Origin: Salirhabdus euzebyi
GTDB lineage: Bacteria; Bacillota; Bacilli; Bacillales; Alkalibacillaceae
Length of the DNA: 64,000 nt
Direction: 5' to 3'
NCBI RefSeq assembly: GCF_014207435.1
Contig: NZ_JACHGH010000002.1
Location: 248,001 to 312,000 of the forward strand
Shown: one piece after another, positions 33,683 through 41,601 of the stretch
How the letters are laid out: every line of letters starts with the position of its first letter
How positions within the stretch are numbered: the stretch's first letter is position 1
Program-made: the position numbers and the translations under genes
Notes under the pieces: generated by a model
What the model was told of the DNA's origin: nothing
The model's input: the letters and a program-made list of their open reading frames with translations, nothing else
The model's database searches: none

Positions 33683-34798
33683 ATGAAAAATACAATTACA
33701 AAGCGGAGAGGATATGGGAATTTGACTAAATTATTTCAAGCTTTTCAACAAACCAACCATCAATTAGTAGGACATGGCCCTAGAAATGTAGATGTATTGA
33801 AACAAGCATTTGAGGGTATTAACGGGGACGTACCGAGCGATTTATATGGAAATGGAAGAGTGATTGAGGAATTCCAAGAAAAAATTGCATCTTATTTAGG
33901 TAAGGAAGCCGCAGTGTTTTTTCCGAGTGGGACAATGGCCCAACAAATTGCCCTTCGGATATGGTGTGATAAAAAAGGAATGAAAACAGTAGGCTATCAC
34001 CCACTTTCACACCTGGAAATTCATGAGGAAGACGGAATTAAAGAATTACATAACATCAAAACAATATTGTTAGTAGATAAAAACCGCGTAATTGAAATAG
34101 AAGATGTCGTAAATCTAAAAGAGGATATTTCCTGTTTACTACTTGAGCTACCACAACGTGAAATAGGAGGACAACTCCCGTCCTTTGAAACGCTGCAAGC
34201 TATTTCCGAATACTGCCATGATAAGGATATTAAACTTCATCTTGATGGGGCAAGATTGTGGGAAGTCCTACCTTATTACCAAAGAACTGCTCCAGAAGTC
34301 TGTAGTCTTTTTGACAGTGTATATGTTTCTTTTTATAAAGGAATAGGTGGTATTGCAGGGGCAATTTTAGCAGGTGGAAAGGAGTTTACAGAAGAATCAA
34401 AAGTGTGGAAAAAACGCCATGGTGGTGACTTAATCAGCCTTTATCCCTATATTTTATCTGCGGATTACTATTTCGAAAAAAGAAAAGATATGATGGGACA
34501 ATATTATGAAGACGCCATTGAACTAGCAAGTTATTTCAACAAATGCGAAGGCGTAAAGACTATACCAGAAATACCAGTCTCCAATATGTTTCATGTTCAT
34601 TTTGAAATGGACATAGACAAAGTGATTCCCATTTTAATAGACATTTATGAAGAAACTGGAATTGGCATCACGAGTAATTTACGGAAAACTGATAACAATG
34701 GCTGTTACACTGAAATTAGTATTGGGGATCAATATCGTGAAGTGCCACAAGATAAATTAGAAGCTGTGTTCCAAAAATTGAAGGAGAAGTTAGTTTAA
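33683..34798 (+). CDS. threonine aldolase-like PLP enzyme
   Basis: A 371-residue PLP-dependent enzyme of the beta-eliminating lyase/low-specificity threonine aldolase family. FFPSGTMAQQIAL (about residues 80-92) binds the cofactor phosphate, LHLDGARLWE contains the PLP-binding Asp, and SFYKGIGG carries the Schiff-base Lys. Family members cleave L-threonine or allo-threonine to glycine and acetaldehyde. The ATG at 33683 has no strong ribosome site; TTG 33722 behind GGAGAGG is a possible shorter start. A hairpin at 34805 ends it. Confidence 0.82.
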   Translation: MKNTITKRRGYGNLTKLFQAFQQTNHQLVGHGPRNVDVLKQAFEGINGDVPSDLYGNGRVIEEFQEKIASYLGKEAAVFFPSGTMAQQIALRIWCDKKGMKTVGYHPLSHLEIHEEDGIKELHNIKTILLVDKNRVIEIEDVVNLKEDISCLLLELPQREIGGQLPSFETLQAISEYCHDKDIKLHLDGARLWEVLPYYQRTAPEVCSLFDSVYVSFYKGIGGIAGAILAGGKEFTEESKVWKKRHGGDLISLYPYILSADYYFEKRKDMMGQYYEDAIELASYFNKCEGVKTIPEIPVSNMFHVHFEMDIDKVIPILIDIYEETGIGITSNLRKTDNNGCYTEISIGDQYREVPQDKLEAVFQKLKEKLV

Positions 34799-34804
34799 GA
34801 AAAA

Positions 34805-34863
34805 AATGATCACTGCTGTTCTCATCCCATTAAAAAGCAATGATGAACTTACAGTGATCATTT
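34805..34863. terminator. shared hairpin between convergent genes
   Basis: ATGATCACTG and CAGTGATCAT form a perfect 10-bp pair around a long loop, with A and T runs outside. It lies between the aldolase-like gene and the end of the minus-strand regulator and overlaps that regulator's last codons. Confidence 0.6.
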
Positions 34864-35456
34864 CCTTCAGTCTTACAGGTTGTTCTTTTAATGTTATCGG
34901 TTTGTAAAACGTTTTTAAACATAGATGTTTCGCATTTACATGCAACTTTGTATTCTTTTGCAACCGCCATAATCGGGCAATTGTACTCCGTTAGTTCGTA
35001 CGTGCTTTCATCAATTTGAGCCACGTCGGCCATATACCCTTTTTCATTTTGAATAGCAGCCATCTCAAGTATTCTTTCATTCGGTGATTTTTCGTGCATT
35101 CGATTCACATATTGACGCGTTAGCCGTTGTTCACGTTTTTCAAACAATTGTTGAATAGAAGCTTCACCATGTAGTTCTTCAATATCCTTTAAAAATTCCA
35201 CGCTTAAGCCTTCATAGTTTTTAGGGAAAAGCAGTTCTCCTTTTTCAGATAAGCTGTAGACTTGAATAGGTCTCCCCATTGGTTGCTTTACTTCTTTCGA
35301 CAAAATCAAACCGTCTTTTTCCATTTGTATAAGGTGCTTTCTGACAGCCATGTCAGTAATCGATAAATGTTTAGTTAGATCCGAAACGGTTAACTTCACT
35401 TCTTTTTTTAATAGTTGAAGAATTCTATCCTTCGTTGTTAGTTTTGTTTGTTCCAT
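34830..35456 (-). CDS. winged-helix regulator with C-terminal cysteines (SufR/DeoR-like)
   Basis: A 208-residue regulator. The N-terminal winged helix-turn-helix (residues 1-70) includes LTVSDLTKHLSITDMAVRKH and a GRPIQVYSL wing. The C-terminal part has five cysteines, in CPIMAVAKEYKVACKC and further CKTEGNDHC, the kind of cluster that in SufR binds an iron-sulfur centre; the first spacing (C-X12-C) agrees with SufR, the later ones do not. Divergent placement next to sodA suggests redox or metal control. ATG 35456 follows GAGGTG. Confidence 0.8.
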   Translation of the reverse strand: MEQTKLTTKDRILQLLKKEVKLTVSDLTKHLSITDMAVRKHLIQMEKDGLILSKEVKQPMGRPIQVYSLSEKGELLFPKNYEGLSVEFLKDIEELHGEASIQQLFEKREQRLTRQYVNRMHEKSPNERILEMAAIQNEKGYMADVAQIDESTYELTEYNCPIMAVAKEYKVACKCETSMFKNVLQTDNIKRTTCKTEGNDHCKFIIAF

Positions 35457-35619
35457 AAGGAAACACCTCGGCTTTGTATTGTATTCCATTATAGGCAAAA
35501 AAATAGAAACATTGAAGCAAAAAGATTGATTCTACTTTTAAAATAGGTTATTATCATTCTATACTTATTATACCTTTTAGTATAAAAAGTACAAACTAAA
35601 ATTTTTGGGGGAATATAAC

Positions 35620-36237
35620 ATGTCAAAATTTACTTTACCAGCACTTACATATGCATTTGATGCATTGGAGCCTCATATTGATAAGCAAACAATGGAGATC
35701 CATCATGGGAAACACCATCAAACATATGTGGATAAACTAAATGCAGCACTAGAAGGTAAAACGGATTTACAAGATAAGTCTCTAGAAGAACTCCTTGGAA
35801 ACCTAGATGCTCTACCAGAGGATATTCGTACTGCAGTTCGTAACAATGGTGGTGGACACTTTAATCACACACTTTTCTGGGAAGTTATTGCGCCTGGTAA
35901 AGAGGCAGCAGCACCTACAGGAAAACTTGCAGAAGCAATGAAAGAAGCATTTGGAAGCATTAGTGCATTTGAAGATCAATTTTCAACTGCAGCAACGACT
36001 CGTTTCGGATCTGGATGGGCATGGTTAGTAGTTAATGAAAACGGTAAACTAGAGGTAACTAGCACACCTAATCAAGATAACCCTATTATGGAAGGTCAAA
36101 CAGCAATTCTAGGTTTAGATGTTTGGGAGCATGCGTATTACTTAAATTATCAAAACAGACGTCCTGAATACATCGAAGCTTTCTTTAATATTATCAACTG
36201 GGAAGTAGTAGCAGAAAAATACGAGCAAGCAATATAA
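35620..36237 (+). CDS. sodA: superoxide dismutase (Mn/Fe type)
   Basis: A 205-residue Mn/Fe superoxide dismutase, which converts superoxide to oxygen and hydrogen peroxide in the cytoplasm. Metal-ligand regions are all present: [30 protein letters not shown], and [15 protein letters not shown] with the Asp and His ligands. Length and the HFNHTLFW and GSGWAWL signatures favour manganese. ATG 35620 follows TTTGGGGGAA. ATAC/GTAT inverted and direct repeats at about 35558-35585 lie over the promoter region and may be a regulator site. Confidence 0.95.
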   Translation: MSKFTLPALTYAFDALEPHIDKQTMEIHHGKHHQTYVDKLNAALEGKTDLQDKSLEELLGNLDALPEDIRTAVRNNGGGHFNHTLFWEVIAPGKEAAAPTGKLAEAMKEAFGSISAFEDQFSTAATTRFGSGWAWLVVNENGKLEVTSTPNQDNPIMEGQTAILGLDVWEHAYYLNYQNRRPEYIEAFFNIINWEVVAEKYEQAI

Positions 36238-36245
36238 TTTGAATA

Positions 36246-36275
36246 ATACATAAGGTACCTTTTTAGGTGCCTTAT
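36246..36275 (+). terminator. terminator of sodA
   Basis: AAGGTACC and GGTGCCTT form a stem with TTTTTA in the loop and a short AT-rich tail directly after sodA. The tail has few T residues, so it may be leaky into the next gene. Confidence 0.6.
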
Positions 36276-36312
36276 TCCATGCAAACATACAATAAAAAGG
36301 AGGAAAGAAACT

Positions 36313-36558
36313 ATGGGAATCGTAGTGGTGGAAATTTGTGATGGTAGTCTTATCAATGAAATAGATGTAGAATCTATAATAGAAGCAGAATACCCAGAAG
36401 TAGCCGTTATGGAAAGTAGTTGTCTTTCCTTTTGTGGTATGTGTGCGAATAGACCTTATGCTTTGGTCAACGGCAAGCGAATCTTTGGGAAAACAGCAGC
36501 CGAATGTTTAGATAAAATAAAAACGCAAATTGAAGAAGAGCTTGCTATATATGCTTAA
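36313..36558 (+). CDS. DUF1450 (YuzB-like) protein
   Basis: An 81-residue protein of the DUF1450 family. The cysteine-rich centre SSCLSFCGMCANRPYALVNG (residues about 36-55) and a fourth Cys in AAECLDKI suggest metal or iron-sulfur binding in a thioredoxin-like ferredoxin fold; that is family inference. The start follows AAAGGAGGAAAG. It begins a group of three redox genes with a flavin reductase (24 bases later) and a ferredoxin (21 bases after that). Confidence 0.85.
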   Translation: MGIVVVEICDGSLINEIDVESIIEAEYPEVAVMESSCLSFCGMCANRPYALVNGKRIFGKTAAECLDKIKTQIEEELAIYA

Positions 36559-36581
36559 ATAACGTATAAAGGGGTATTCAC

Positions 36582-37049
36582 ATGATAGATGATAGATTGT
36601 TTCGAACAGCAATGGGTAAATTTGCTACTGGAATCACCGTTGTGACAAGTCACATTGATGGAGAAGTTCGCGGAATGACAGTCAATGCTTTCATGTCTGT
36701 CTCTCTTAATCCAAAACTCATCACGGTCTCCATTGACGAAAAAGCTTCCATGTATGATGATCTTCAAAAAGTTGGACGTTTTGGTGTTAGTATTTTAGCG
36801 GATACCCAAAAAGATTTGTCCATGATCTTCGCAAAACAAAAAGAGCAAGACAAAGAGATAGAGTTTGAAGATGCTGATGGCGTACCAGTTTTAAAAGGAT
36901 CATTAGCAACGTTAGCATGTACCGTACAACAAACAGTAAAAGCAGGGGACCATGTCTTGTTAATTGCTGAAGTAACAGATGTTCAAGTGAGCGAAGGAGA
37001 TCCAATACTATATTTTAGTAGCTCATACCGCAATATAGAAAACACATAA
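36582..37049 (+). CDS. flavin reductase family protein
   Basis: A 155-residue flavin-reductase-like FMN-binding protein. The N-terminus FRTAMGKFATGITVVTS and MTVNAFMSVSLNPKLITVSI is the HpaC-type signature. Such proteins reduce FMN or FAD with NAD(P)H, usually to feed a monooxygenase; no oxygenase is next to it here. The start follows ATAAAGGGG. Between DUF1450 and a ferredoxin it could belong to a small electron-transfer unit. Confidence 0.87.
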   Translation: MIDDRLFRTAMGKFATGITVVTSHIDGEVRGMTVNAFMSVSLNPKLITVSIDEKASMYDDLQKVGRFGVSILADTQKDLSMIFAKQKEQDKEIEFEDADGVPVLKGSLATLACTVQQTVKAGDHVLLIAEVTDVQVSEGDPILYFSSSYRNIENT

Positions 37050-37069
37050 AGAATATAGGAGGGAGACCC

Positions 37070-37309
37070 ATGGCTTTTGTAATTACAAGTCCGTGTAAAG
37101 GGGAGTTAGCTGGAGAATGCTTAGCTGTCTGTCCTGTCGAATGTATCGACAAAGGAGAAGACCAATTTTTCATTGATCCAGATCTGTGCATCGATTGTGG
37201 TGCATGCGCATCGGTTTGCCCGGTTGATGCAATTGTGGAAGAGTACGATCTAACCCCTGAACAAGAACCATACTTGGAAAAGGCAGAGAAATTTTTCGAA
37301 AATCGCTAA
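37070..37309 (+). CDS. ferredoxin family protein (two 4Fe-4S motifs)
   Basis: A 79-residue ferredoxin. The second cluster motif CIDCGACASVCPVDAI is canonical; the first, near the N-terminus, reads CKGELAGECLAVCPVECI, with an insert like that of 7Fe or YfhL-type ferredoxins, so one cluster may be 3Fe-4S. It would carry electrons in the cytoplasm, perhaps for the flavin reductase just upstream. The start follows GGAGGGAG. Confidence 0.88.
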   Translation: MAFVITSPCKGELAGECLAVCPVECIDKGEDQFFIDPDLCIDCGACASVCPVDAIVEEYDLTPEQEPYLEKAEKFFENR

Positions 37310-37341
37310 ATAATACGTACTAATCTAATGGAGGAACCAAA

Positions 37342-37812
37342 ATGGGATTACTCATTGCATTAAAAAATAGTCTACTTCTGCCCAAAAAAGAAGCCCTTTT
37401 CCGTTTGAATAGAGTAGGAATGCTCCATACGATGACGTATTTATTTGTGTTAATGATTGTGCTGTTTATCCCAAATTTAGTAAATAACATAGAGAATCTT
37501 AGTAGAAATGAAGAAAAAAGCATGTACATGTTACAAGTCATCGTATTTTATCCATTCGTTATCTTTTTCACGATGATCTGTCTCGTTTCCATTTTGACTT
37601 TCCTTTCATTTATTATTAGCAAGCTAGTAAAAAGAAAGCTCACATATCAACTACTTTGGAAAATGACGACTTTCGCGATAACCATCCCGCTGTTAATCCA
37701 CAGTATTGTTAGTGTGATTGGTTATAATAATCCAGGGATTATTGCACTTTTATTGCTTATTCTTTATACGCTCATGTATAAAATGATTATCATTTATCCA
37801 AAGAAACCGTAA
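37342..37812 (+). CDS. multi-pass membrane protein (possibly DUF1189)
   Basis: A 156-residue protein with four membrane segments (about residues 29-48, 62-90, 108-127, 128-148). The pattern of an N-terminal amphipathic ALKNSLLLPKKEALFRLN followed by segments with LLWKMTTFAITIPLL resembles DUF1189 proteins of Firmicutes, but this one is shorter than I expect for that family, so I hold the label loosely. The start follows ATGGAGGA. A terminator follows at 37817. Confidence 0.65.
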   Translation: MGLLIALKNSLLLPKKEALFRLNRVGMLHTMTYLFVLMIVLFIPNLVNNIENLSRNEEKSMYMLQVIVFYPFVIFFTMICLVSILTFLSFIISKLVKRKLTYQLLWKMTTFAITIPLLIHSIVSVIGYNNPGIIALLLLILYTLMYKMIIIYPKKP

Positions 37813-37816
37813 TTAC

Positions 37817-37857
37817 AAAACCCAATCCTCCTTTTAAGTTAGGGGAATGGGTTTTTT
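37817..37857 (+). terminator. intrinsic terminator
   Basis: AAAACCCAATCC and GGGGAATGGGTTTT form an imperfect stem ending in TTTTTT, right after the membrane protein. Confidence 0.7.
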
Positions 37858-37860
37858 GTT

Positions 37861-37997
37861 ATATATCAACCAAATTAAAGATATATCAGCGAAATGGAAA
37901 TTATATCAACCAAAATAAAAATATATCAACCAAATTAGAAGTATTTCAACGGAATAGAAAATACGGTCAATCAAAATAGAAAGTATACCAATCAAAA
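37861..37997. repeat. degenerate ~20-bp tandem repeat
   Basis: About seven units of an ATATATCAACCAAATTAAAG-like sequence follow each other with a period of 19-22 bases (ATATCAACCAAAATAAAA, ATATCAACCAAATTAGAAG and so on), decaying towards the right. No reading frame uses them. They fill most of the gap between a terminator and the DsbA-like gene. Confidence 0.75.
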
Positions 37998-38079
37998 GTC
38001 TATTTCCGAGCAAGTTTTTATTATTTCTGTATAAATTATGTTATCATGATGCAAAACTTACAAAAACGAGGTATTAATT

Positions 38080-38802
38080 ATGAAAATAGAAGTTTGGTCT
38101 GATTATGTATGTCCGTTCTGTTATATCGGAAAACGTCGCTTAGAGGAAGCTCTTGAACAGTTTCCGAACCGAAACGAAGTAGACGTAGAATTTAAAAGTT
38201 TTGAATTAGATCCAAATGCAAAGCTATACGCTGGCGACAGCATACATGAAGTGTTAGCGAAAAAGTATGGAATGAGTATTGAGGAAGCAAAACGTGCTAA
38301 TGATAATGTCGGTCAATCTGCAGCAAATCTTGGTTTAACGTATAACTTTGATGAAATGAAACCAACAAATACATTTGACGCGCATCGTTTAACGAAATAC
38401 GCAAAAACAGTTGGGAAAGACAAAGAACTAACAGAAAAATTACTACATGCCTATTTTACCGAATCTAAGTTAATTAGTGACCATCAAACACTAGTGGAAC
38501 TTGCAGCATCTGTTGGAATGGATGAGGCAGAGTCCTTAAAAGTACTACAAGATGCTACACATTTTCAAGACGATGTCCGTCGTGATGAAGGAATGGCCCA
38601 ACAAATTGGAGTAAATGGCGTACCATTCTTTGTCATTAATCAAAAATATGCTATCTCTGGTGCCCAACCAAAGGAAACATTTCTTAGCGCCCTTCAACAA
38701 GTATGGCAAGAGGAATCTGGCCCTAAAATAGTAGACCTATCAGGTGAAGGTGGAGCTGGGGCAGTTTGTACAGATGACAACTGTGACATTCCTGGCAAGT
38801 AA
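38080..38802 (+). CDS. DsbA-family oxidoreductase (FrnE-like)
   Basis: A 240-residue thioredoxin-fold protein with the CPFC active site at residues 11-14 and the cis-Pro loop NGVPFFV at about 184-190. It has no signal peptide, so it acts in the cytoplasm like FrnE and the 2-hydroxychromene isomerase branch. A C-terminal extension carries CTDDNC, two further cysteines 6 residues apart, as in FrnE of Deinococcus, where extra cysteines matter for redox cycling. It is monocistronic with a terminator at 38821. Confidence 0.88.
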   Translation: MKIEVWSDYVCPFCYIGKRRLEEALEQFPNRNEVDVEFKSFELDPNAKLYAGDSIHEVLAKKYGMSIEEAKRANDNVGQSAANLGLTYNFDEMKPTNTFDAHRLTKYAKTVGKDKELTEKLLHAYFTESKLISDHQTLVELAASVGMDEAESLKVLQDATHFQDDVRRDEGMAQQIGVNGVPFFVINQKYAISGAQPKETFLSALQQVWQEESGPKIVDLSGEGGAGAVCTDDNCDIPGK

Positions 38803-38820
38803 AAATATAGAAAACATAAA

Positions 38821-38856
38821 GTGCATGGTTTTTTCATATAAAACCATGCATTTTTA
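38821..38856. terminator. terminator shared by convergent genes
   Basis: GTGCATGGTTTT and AAAACCATGCAT form a strong stem with TTTTTAT after it, between the DsbA-like gene and the end of the EamA transporter on the other strand. Confidence 0.85.
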
Positions 38857-38861
38857 TAGAG

Positions 38862-39773
38862 TTACTTTTCTTCCATAGCTTTTTTTTTCATGGATAGTAT
38901 TAAAACCATCCCAATTATACAAGCCGTGCCGATCCACTGATACATTCCAAAAGGTTCTCTCAACCAAAACACGGTCGTTAAAACCGCAGAAAGAGGTTCT
39001 AAGCTTCCTAGCACACTCGTTTCTTTTGCGGACAAGTACTGTAAACTTTCTATGTAGAACCAGAAAGCAAGCATTGTCCCAAAAACAACAACAAAAAATA
39101 AGTACATAATAGCCTCCACCGATAAATACGCAATGTTCCAAGGTGGATGAATGAAACTTAATGCTAACCCACCAATGATCATAGCCCATCCGACTATGAC
39201 GAGGGAATCATACTGTTTGAGCAAAGGAATCGCATATAACGTATAAAATGCTAATGCTACTCCTGACAAAACTCCCCAAACAATAGCCGGTGCTGGTACA
39301 GATAATTGAGAAAAAGAACCATTAGTTAATAAGAATAAACAACCAACTAACGCAAGTGAAGTTGTGATTACATCTTGTTTTGTTAAAATCGTCTGTTTAC
39401 GTAAAAGTAAATAAATAATTATCATAACAGGAGCTAAATATTGTAGAAGTGTTGCTACGGCGGCATTGCCTAAGTTAATGGAGGCCATGTATGTATATTG
39501 AACCGCGAGCATACCAAATAACCCAAAGACAAGAAGCTGAATAACGACCTTTTTATTTTTTAGGATGTTTATAACTTGAGAGCTAGTTTTCTTCATAGAT
39601 TGAATGATTAAAAGTAAAACACCTGCTAGCAGCAGACGTGTAGAAACTAACCAATCTACATCAATTCCGTAATCTTGAAAAAGTTTCTGTGCAACTGTGC
39701 CTCCAACACCCCATAATGTTGCCCCACATATAACCAAAAATATTCCAATGTTTCTAGTACGCTTATTTATCAT
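38862..39773 (-). CDS. EamA/DMT-family transporter
   Basis: A 303-residue protein with ten predicted membrane segments in two EamA repeats (first repeat includes [16 protein letters not shown], second ends with the [16 protein letters not shown] segment). Family members export metabolites or amino acids. ATG 39773 is chosen because GGTG lies before it and a basic MINKRTRN end precedes the first segment; the longer reading adds an unlikely tail. It is monocistronic and convergent with the DsbA-like gene. Confidence 0.87.
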   Translation of the reverse strand: MINKRTRNIGIFLVICGATLWGVGGTVAQKLFQDYGIDVDWLVSTRLLLAGVLLLIIQSMKKTSSQVINILKNKKVVIQLLVFGLFGMLAVQYTYMASINLGNAAVATLLQYLAPVMIIIYLLLRKQTILTKQDVITTSLALVGCLFLLTNGSFSQLSVPAPAIVWGVLSGVALAFYTLYAIPLLKQYDSLVIVGWAMIIGGLALSFIHPPWNIAYLSVEAIMYLFFVVVFGTMLAFWFYIESLQYLSAKETSVLGSLEPLSAVLTTVFWLREPFGMYQWIGTACIIGMVLILSMKKKAMEEK

Positions 39774-39962
39774 ATAATCACCAACGTATATTGTAATAGT
39801 ATTATCATAAGGGAAAGAGTAGGAAGAGGACACTATTTACAATTTAAAAATGAAAAGAGCTTCTTACTTCTAAAATAATGTAGTATTTCTGTAGATAGGA
39901 ATGTATTCTTAATTTGAACAATAACTAAAGTTCGAGGAAATGAAATAAAAGGAGGTCCTATT

Positions 39963-40370
39963 TTGAACTATGTTTTAGATCATGTTGGTATTGCCGTTAG
40001 AAGTATAGATGATATCCTTCCCTTTTATTTAAACGTATTAAAGGGTGAATTAATAGATCGTTACACTAGTGATGCCCCTGGTGTTGAGGTACATGTTGCT
40101 GTTGTTAGAACGGATGACAAAATAATGGAGTTATTGGAACCGACTAACAAGAACTCTCCGATTGCACGTTTCGTAAAACAAAAGGGAAAAGGGGTTCATC
40201 ACATTGCTTATCGAGTCGATGACTTGGATAAGGCAATTTCTGAGGCGCGTCAAAATGGCGTTCGATTCTTAGACAACACGCTTCGAACAAATTCCCGAGG
40301 GAGAAGGCTAATTTATATGAATCCAGCTTCAACAGATGGAACCCTAATAGAGCTTTGTGATTATAAGTAA
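39963..40370 (+). CDS. methylmalonyl-CoA epimerase-like VOC protein
   Basis: A 135-residue VOC protein with two beta-alpha-beta-beta-beta units. LDHVGIAVRSIDD near residue 5, KGVHHIAYRVDDL near 80 and a terminal GTLIELCDY are the pattern of methylmalonyl-CoA epimerase, with His and Glu metal ligands at those places. No mutase is near, so epimerase activity is inference; glyoxalase-like roles are possible. The start is TTG behind AGGAGGTCC. A hairpin terminator follows at 40406. Confidence 0.8.
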   Translation: MNYVLDHVGIAVRSIDDILPFYLNVLKGELIDRYTSDAPGVEVHVAVVRTDDKIMELLEPTNKNSPIARFVKQKGKGVHHIAYRVDDLDKAISEARQNGVRFLDNTLRTNSRGRRLIYMNPASTDGTLIELCDYK

Positions 40371-40405
40371 GATTTCAATTAGTAAGATTTATTCGTATTA
40401 GATTA

Positions 40406-40435
40406 AACCCATTTATGATGATGGGTTATTTTTTA
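40406..40435 (+). terminator. intrinsic terminator
   Basis: AACCCAT and ATGGGTT form a short stem followed by ATTTTTTATTT. Confidence 0.65.
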
Positions 40436-40536
40436 TTTTATCATTCAAAAATCATAGAATATAATATTCAATTTATATTGAATAAATACTTTTATAAGTA
40501 TAAAATATATACAAAGTTTAGAAAGAGGTGTCTACA

Positions 40537-41580
40537 TTGGATGTTTATCATATTACTAGTCGTAAAAGAGAAACCTATGAAATTAGGTTGGAATATTCTC
40601 TTTTATGGGAATGTGCATTGGGGATCGCTGCAGTTACAAATAAGAGATTAATTAACACGCTAGAGAAGCCTCAGAAATATTGGGAGAAATTAAGAGGATC
40701 TTTTTCTAAAGGACTGCAAAATGAATTGAAAATTGTGGAAGAGAAAAACACTTGGAAATCGTTATTACTGCTGTTGCATCAAAAAGACTTCTCTGACATT
40801 ACAGAATTTTCATCCTTTATACATAAGCTTTCTGATGAAGAAATTAGATACATTTGTATACCTTATATTGGCTATAAACATAATGATGTAAGAAAAAATG
40901 CTGCACAAGGTGATATCTTGGCGATTAGCAAAATGAAAAACTTAACTAAAGATAATCCCTTTTTTCCGGACTACATCGAGTTTGTTAGTCATGTTGAAGT
41001 CAATTACTTGAAAGATCATCTCGTCGGTGTCTTAAAAAGCTGGTATGAAGAATTTCTAAAAAAAGACGAATCTACTATTAATTCCTACTTGAAAACTGAT
41101 TATGATGCAAAGAATAAGATGGTAGTGGGTATGGAACCAGAAGAGTTTATTGAATGGGCGACTGGTGGAGTTGCTTATTTACCAGAACCTACTGTAAACA
41201 CCGTTTTGCTAATTCCACAGTATGTTTACCGTCCGTGGAATATTGAAGCTGATATAGAGGGAACAAAGGTGTTTTATTATCCGATTGCTAATGAAAGTAT
41301 TTATCCGAATGATCGATACAGCCCGAGTAACTCATTGATACTAAAATATAAAGCTTTAGGGGATGAAGTAAGACTCCGAATTATAAAGCTATTGGCCGAG
41401 AAAGAGCTCTCCTTACAGGAAATTACGAATGAACTGGGGTTAGGAAAAACAACAATCCATCATCACCTAAAAATCTTAAGGTCAGCTAACTTAGTAGAGG
41501 TGAAAAAATTGAAGTATCGATTAAAGATAAATGCAATTACTTCCTTGCCAAAGGAATTGGAACAATATTTAAATAATTGA
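40537..41580 (+). CDS. ArsR-type regulator with a large N-terminal domain
   Basis: A 347-residue protein whose DNA-binding domain is at the C-terminus: residues about 265-340 read YKALGDEVRLRIIKLLAEKE, LSLQEITNELGLGKTTIHHH and LKILRSANLVEV, a clear ArsR-type winged helix. The 260-residue N-terminal part is helical with no family I recognise and may sense a ligand. TTG 40537 is chosen because GAAAGAGGTG is its ribosome site; GTG 40528 lies inside it. The MFS gene starts 21 bases downstream and is the probable target. Confidence 0.82.
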   Translation: MDVYHITSRKRETYEIRLEYSLLWECALGIAAVTNKRLINTLEKPQKYWEKLRGSFSKGLQNELKIVEEKNTWKSLLLLLHQKDFSDITEFSSFIHKLSDEEIRYICIPYIGYKHNDVRKNAAQGDILAISKMKNLTKDNPFFPDYIEFVSHVEVNYLKDHLVGVLKSWYEEFLKKDESTINSYLKTDYDAKNKMVVGMEPEEFIEWATGGVAYLPEPTVNTVLLIPQYVYRPWNIEADIEGTKVFYYPIANESIYPNDRYSPSNSLILKYKALGDEVRLRIIKLLAEKELSLQEITNELGLGKTTIHHHLKILRSANLVEVKKLKYRLKINAITSLPKELEQYLNN

Positions 41581-41601
41581 ATATATAAGGGGAACATATA
41601 G

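Noticed and set aside
37861-37997. CRISPR array
   Set aside because: The units run directly into each other with no unique spacers, vary from copy to copy, and no cas gene is present.
40415-40651. A 78-residue frame overlapping the start of the ArsR-type regulator
   Set aside because: It covers the terminator and promoter region and runs out of frame through the regulator, which has the better ribosome site and clear domain.
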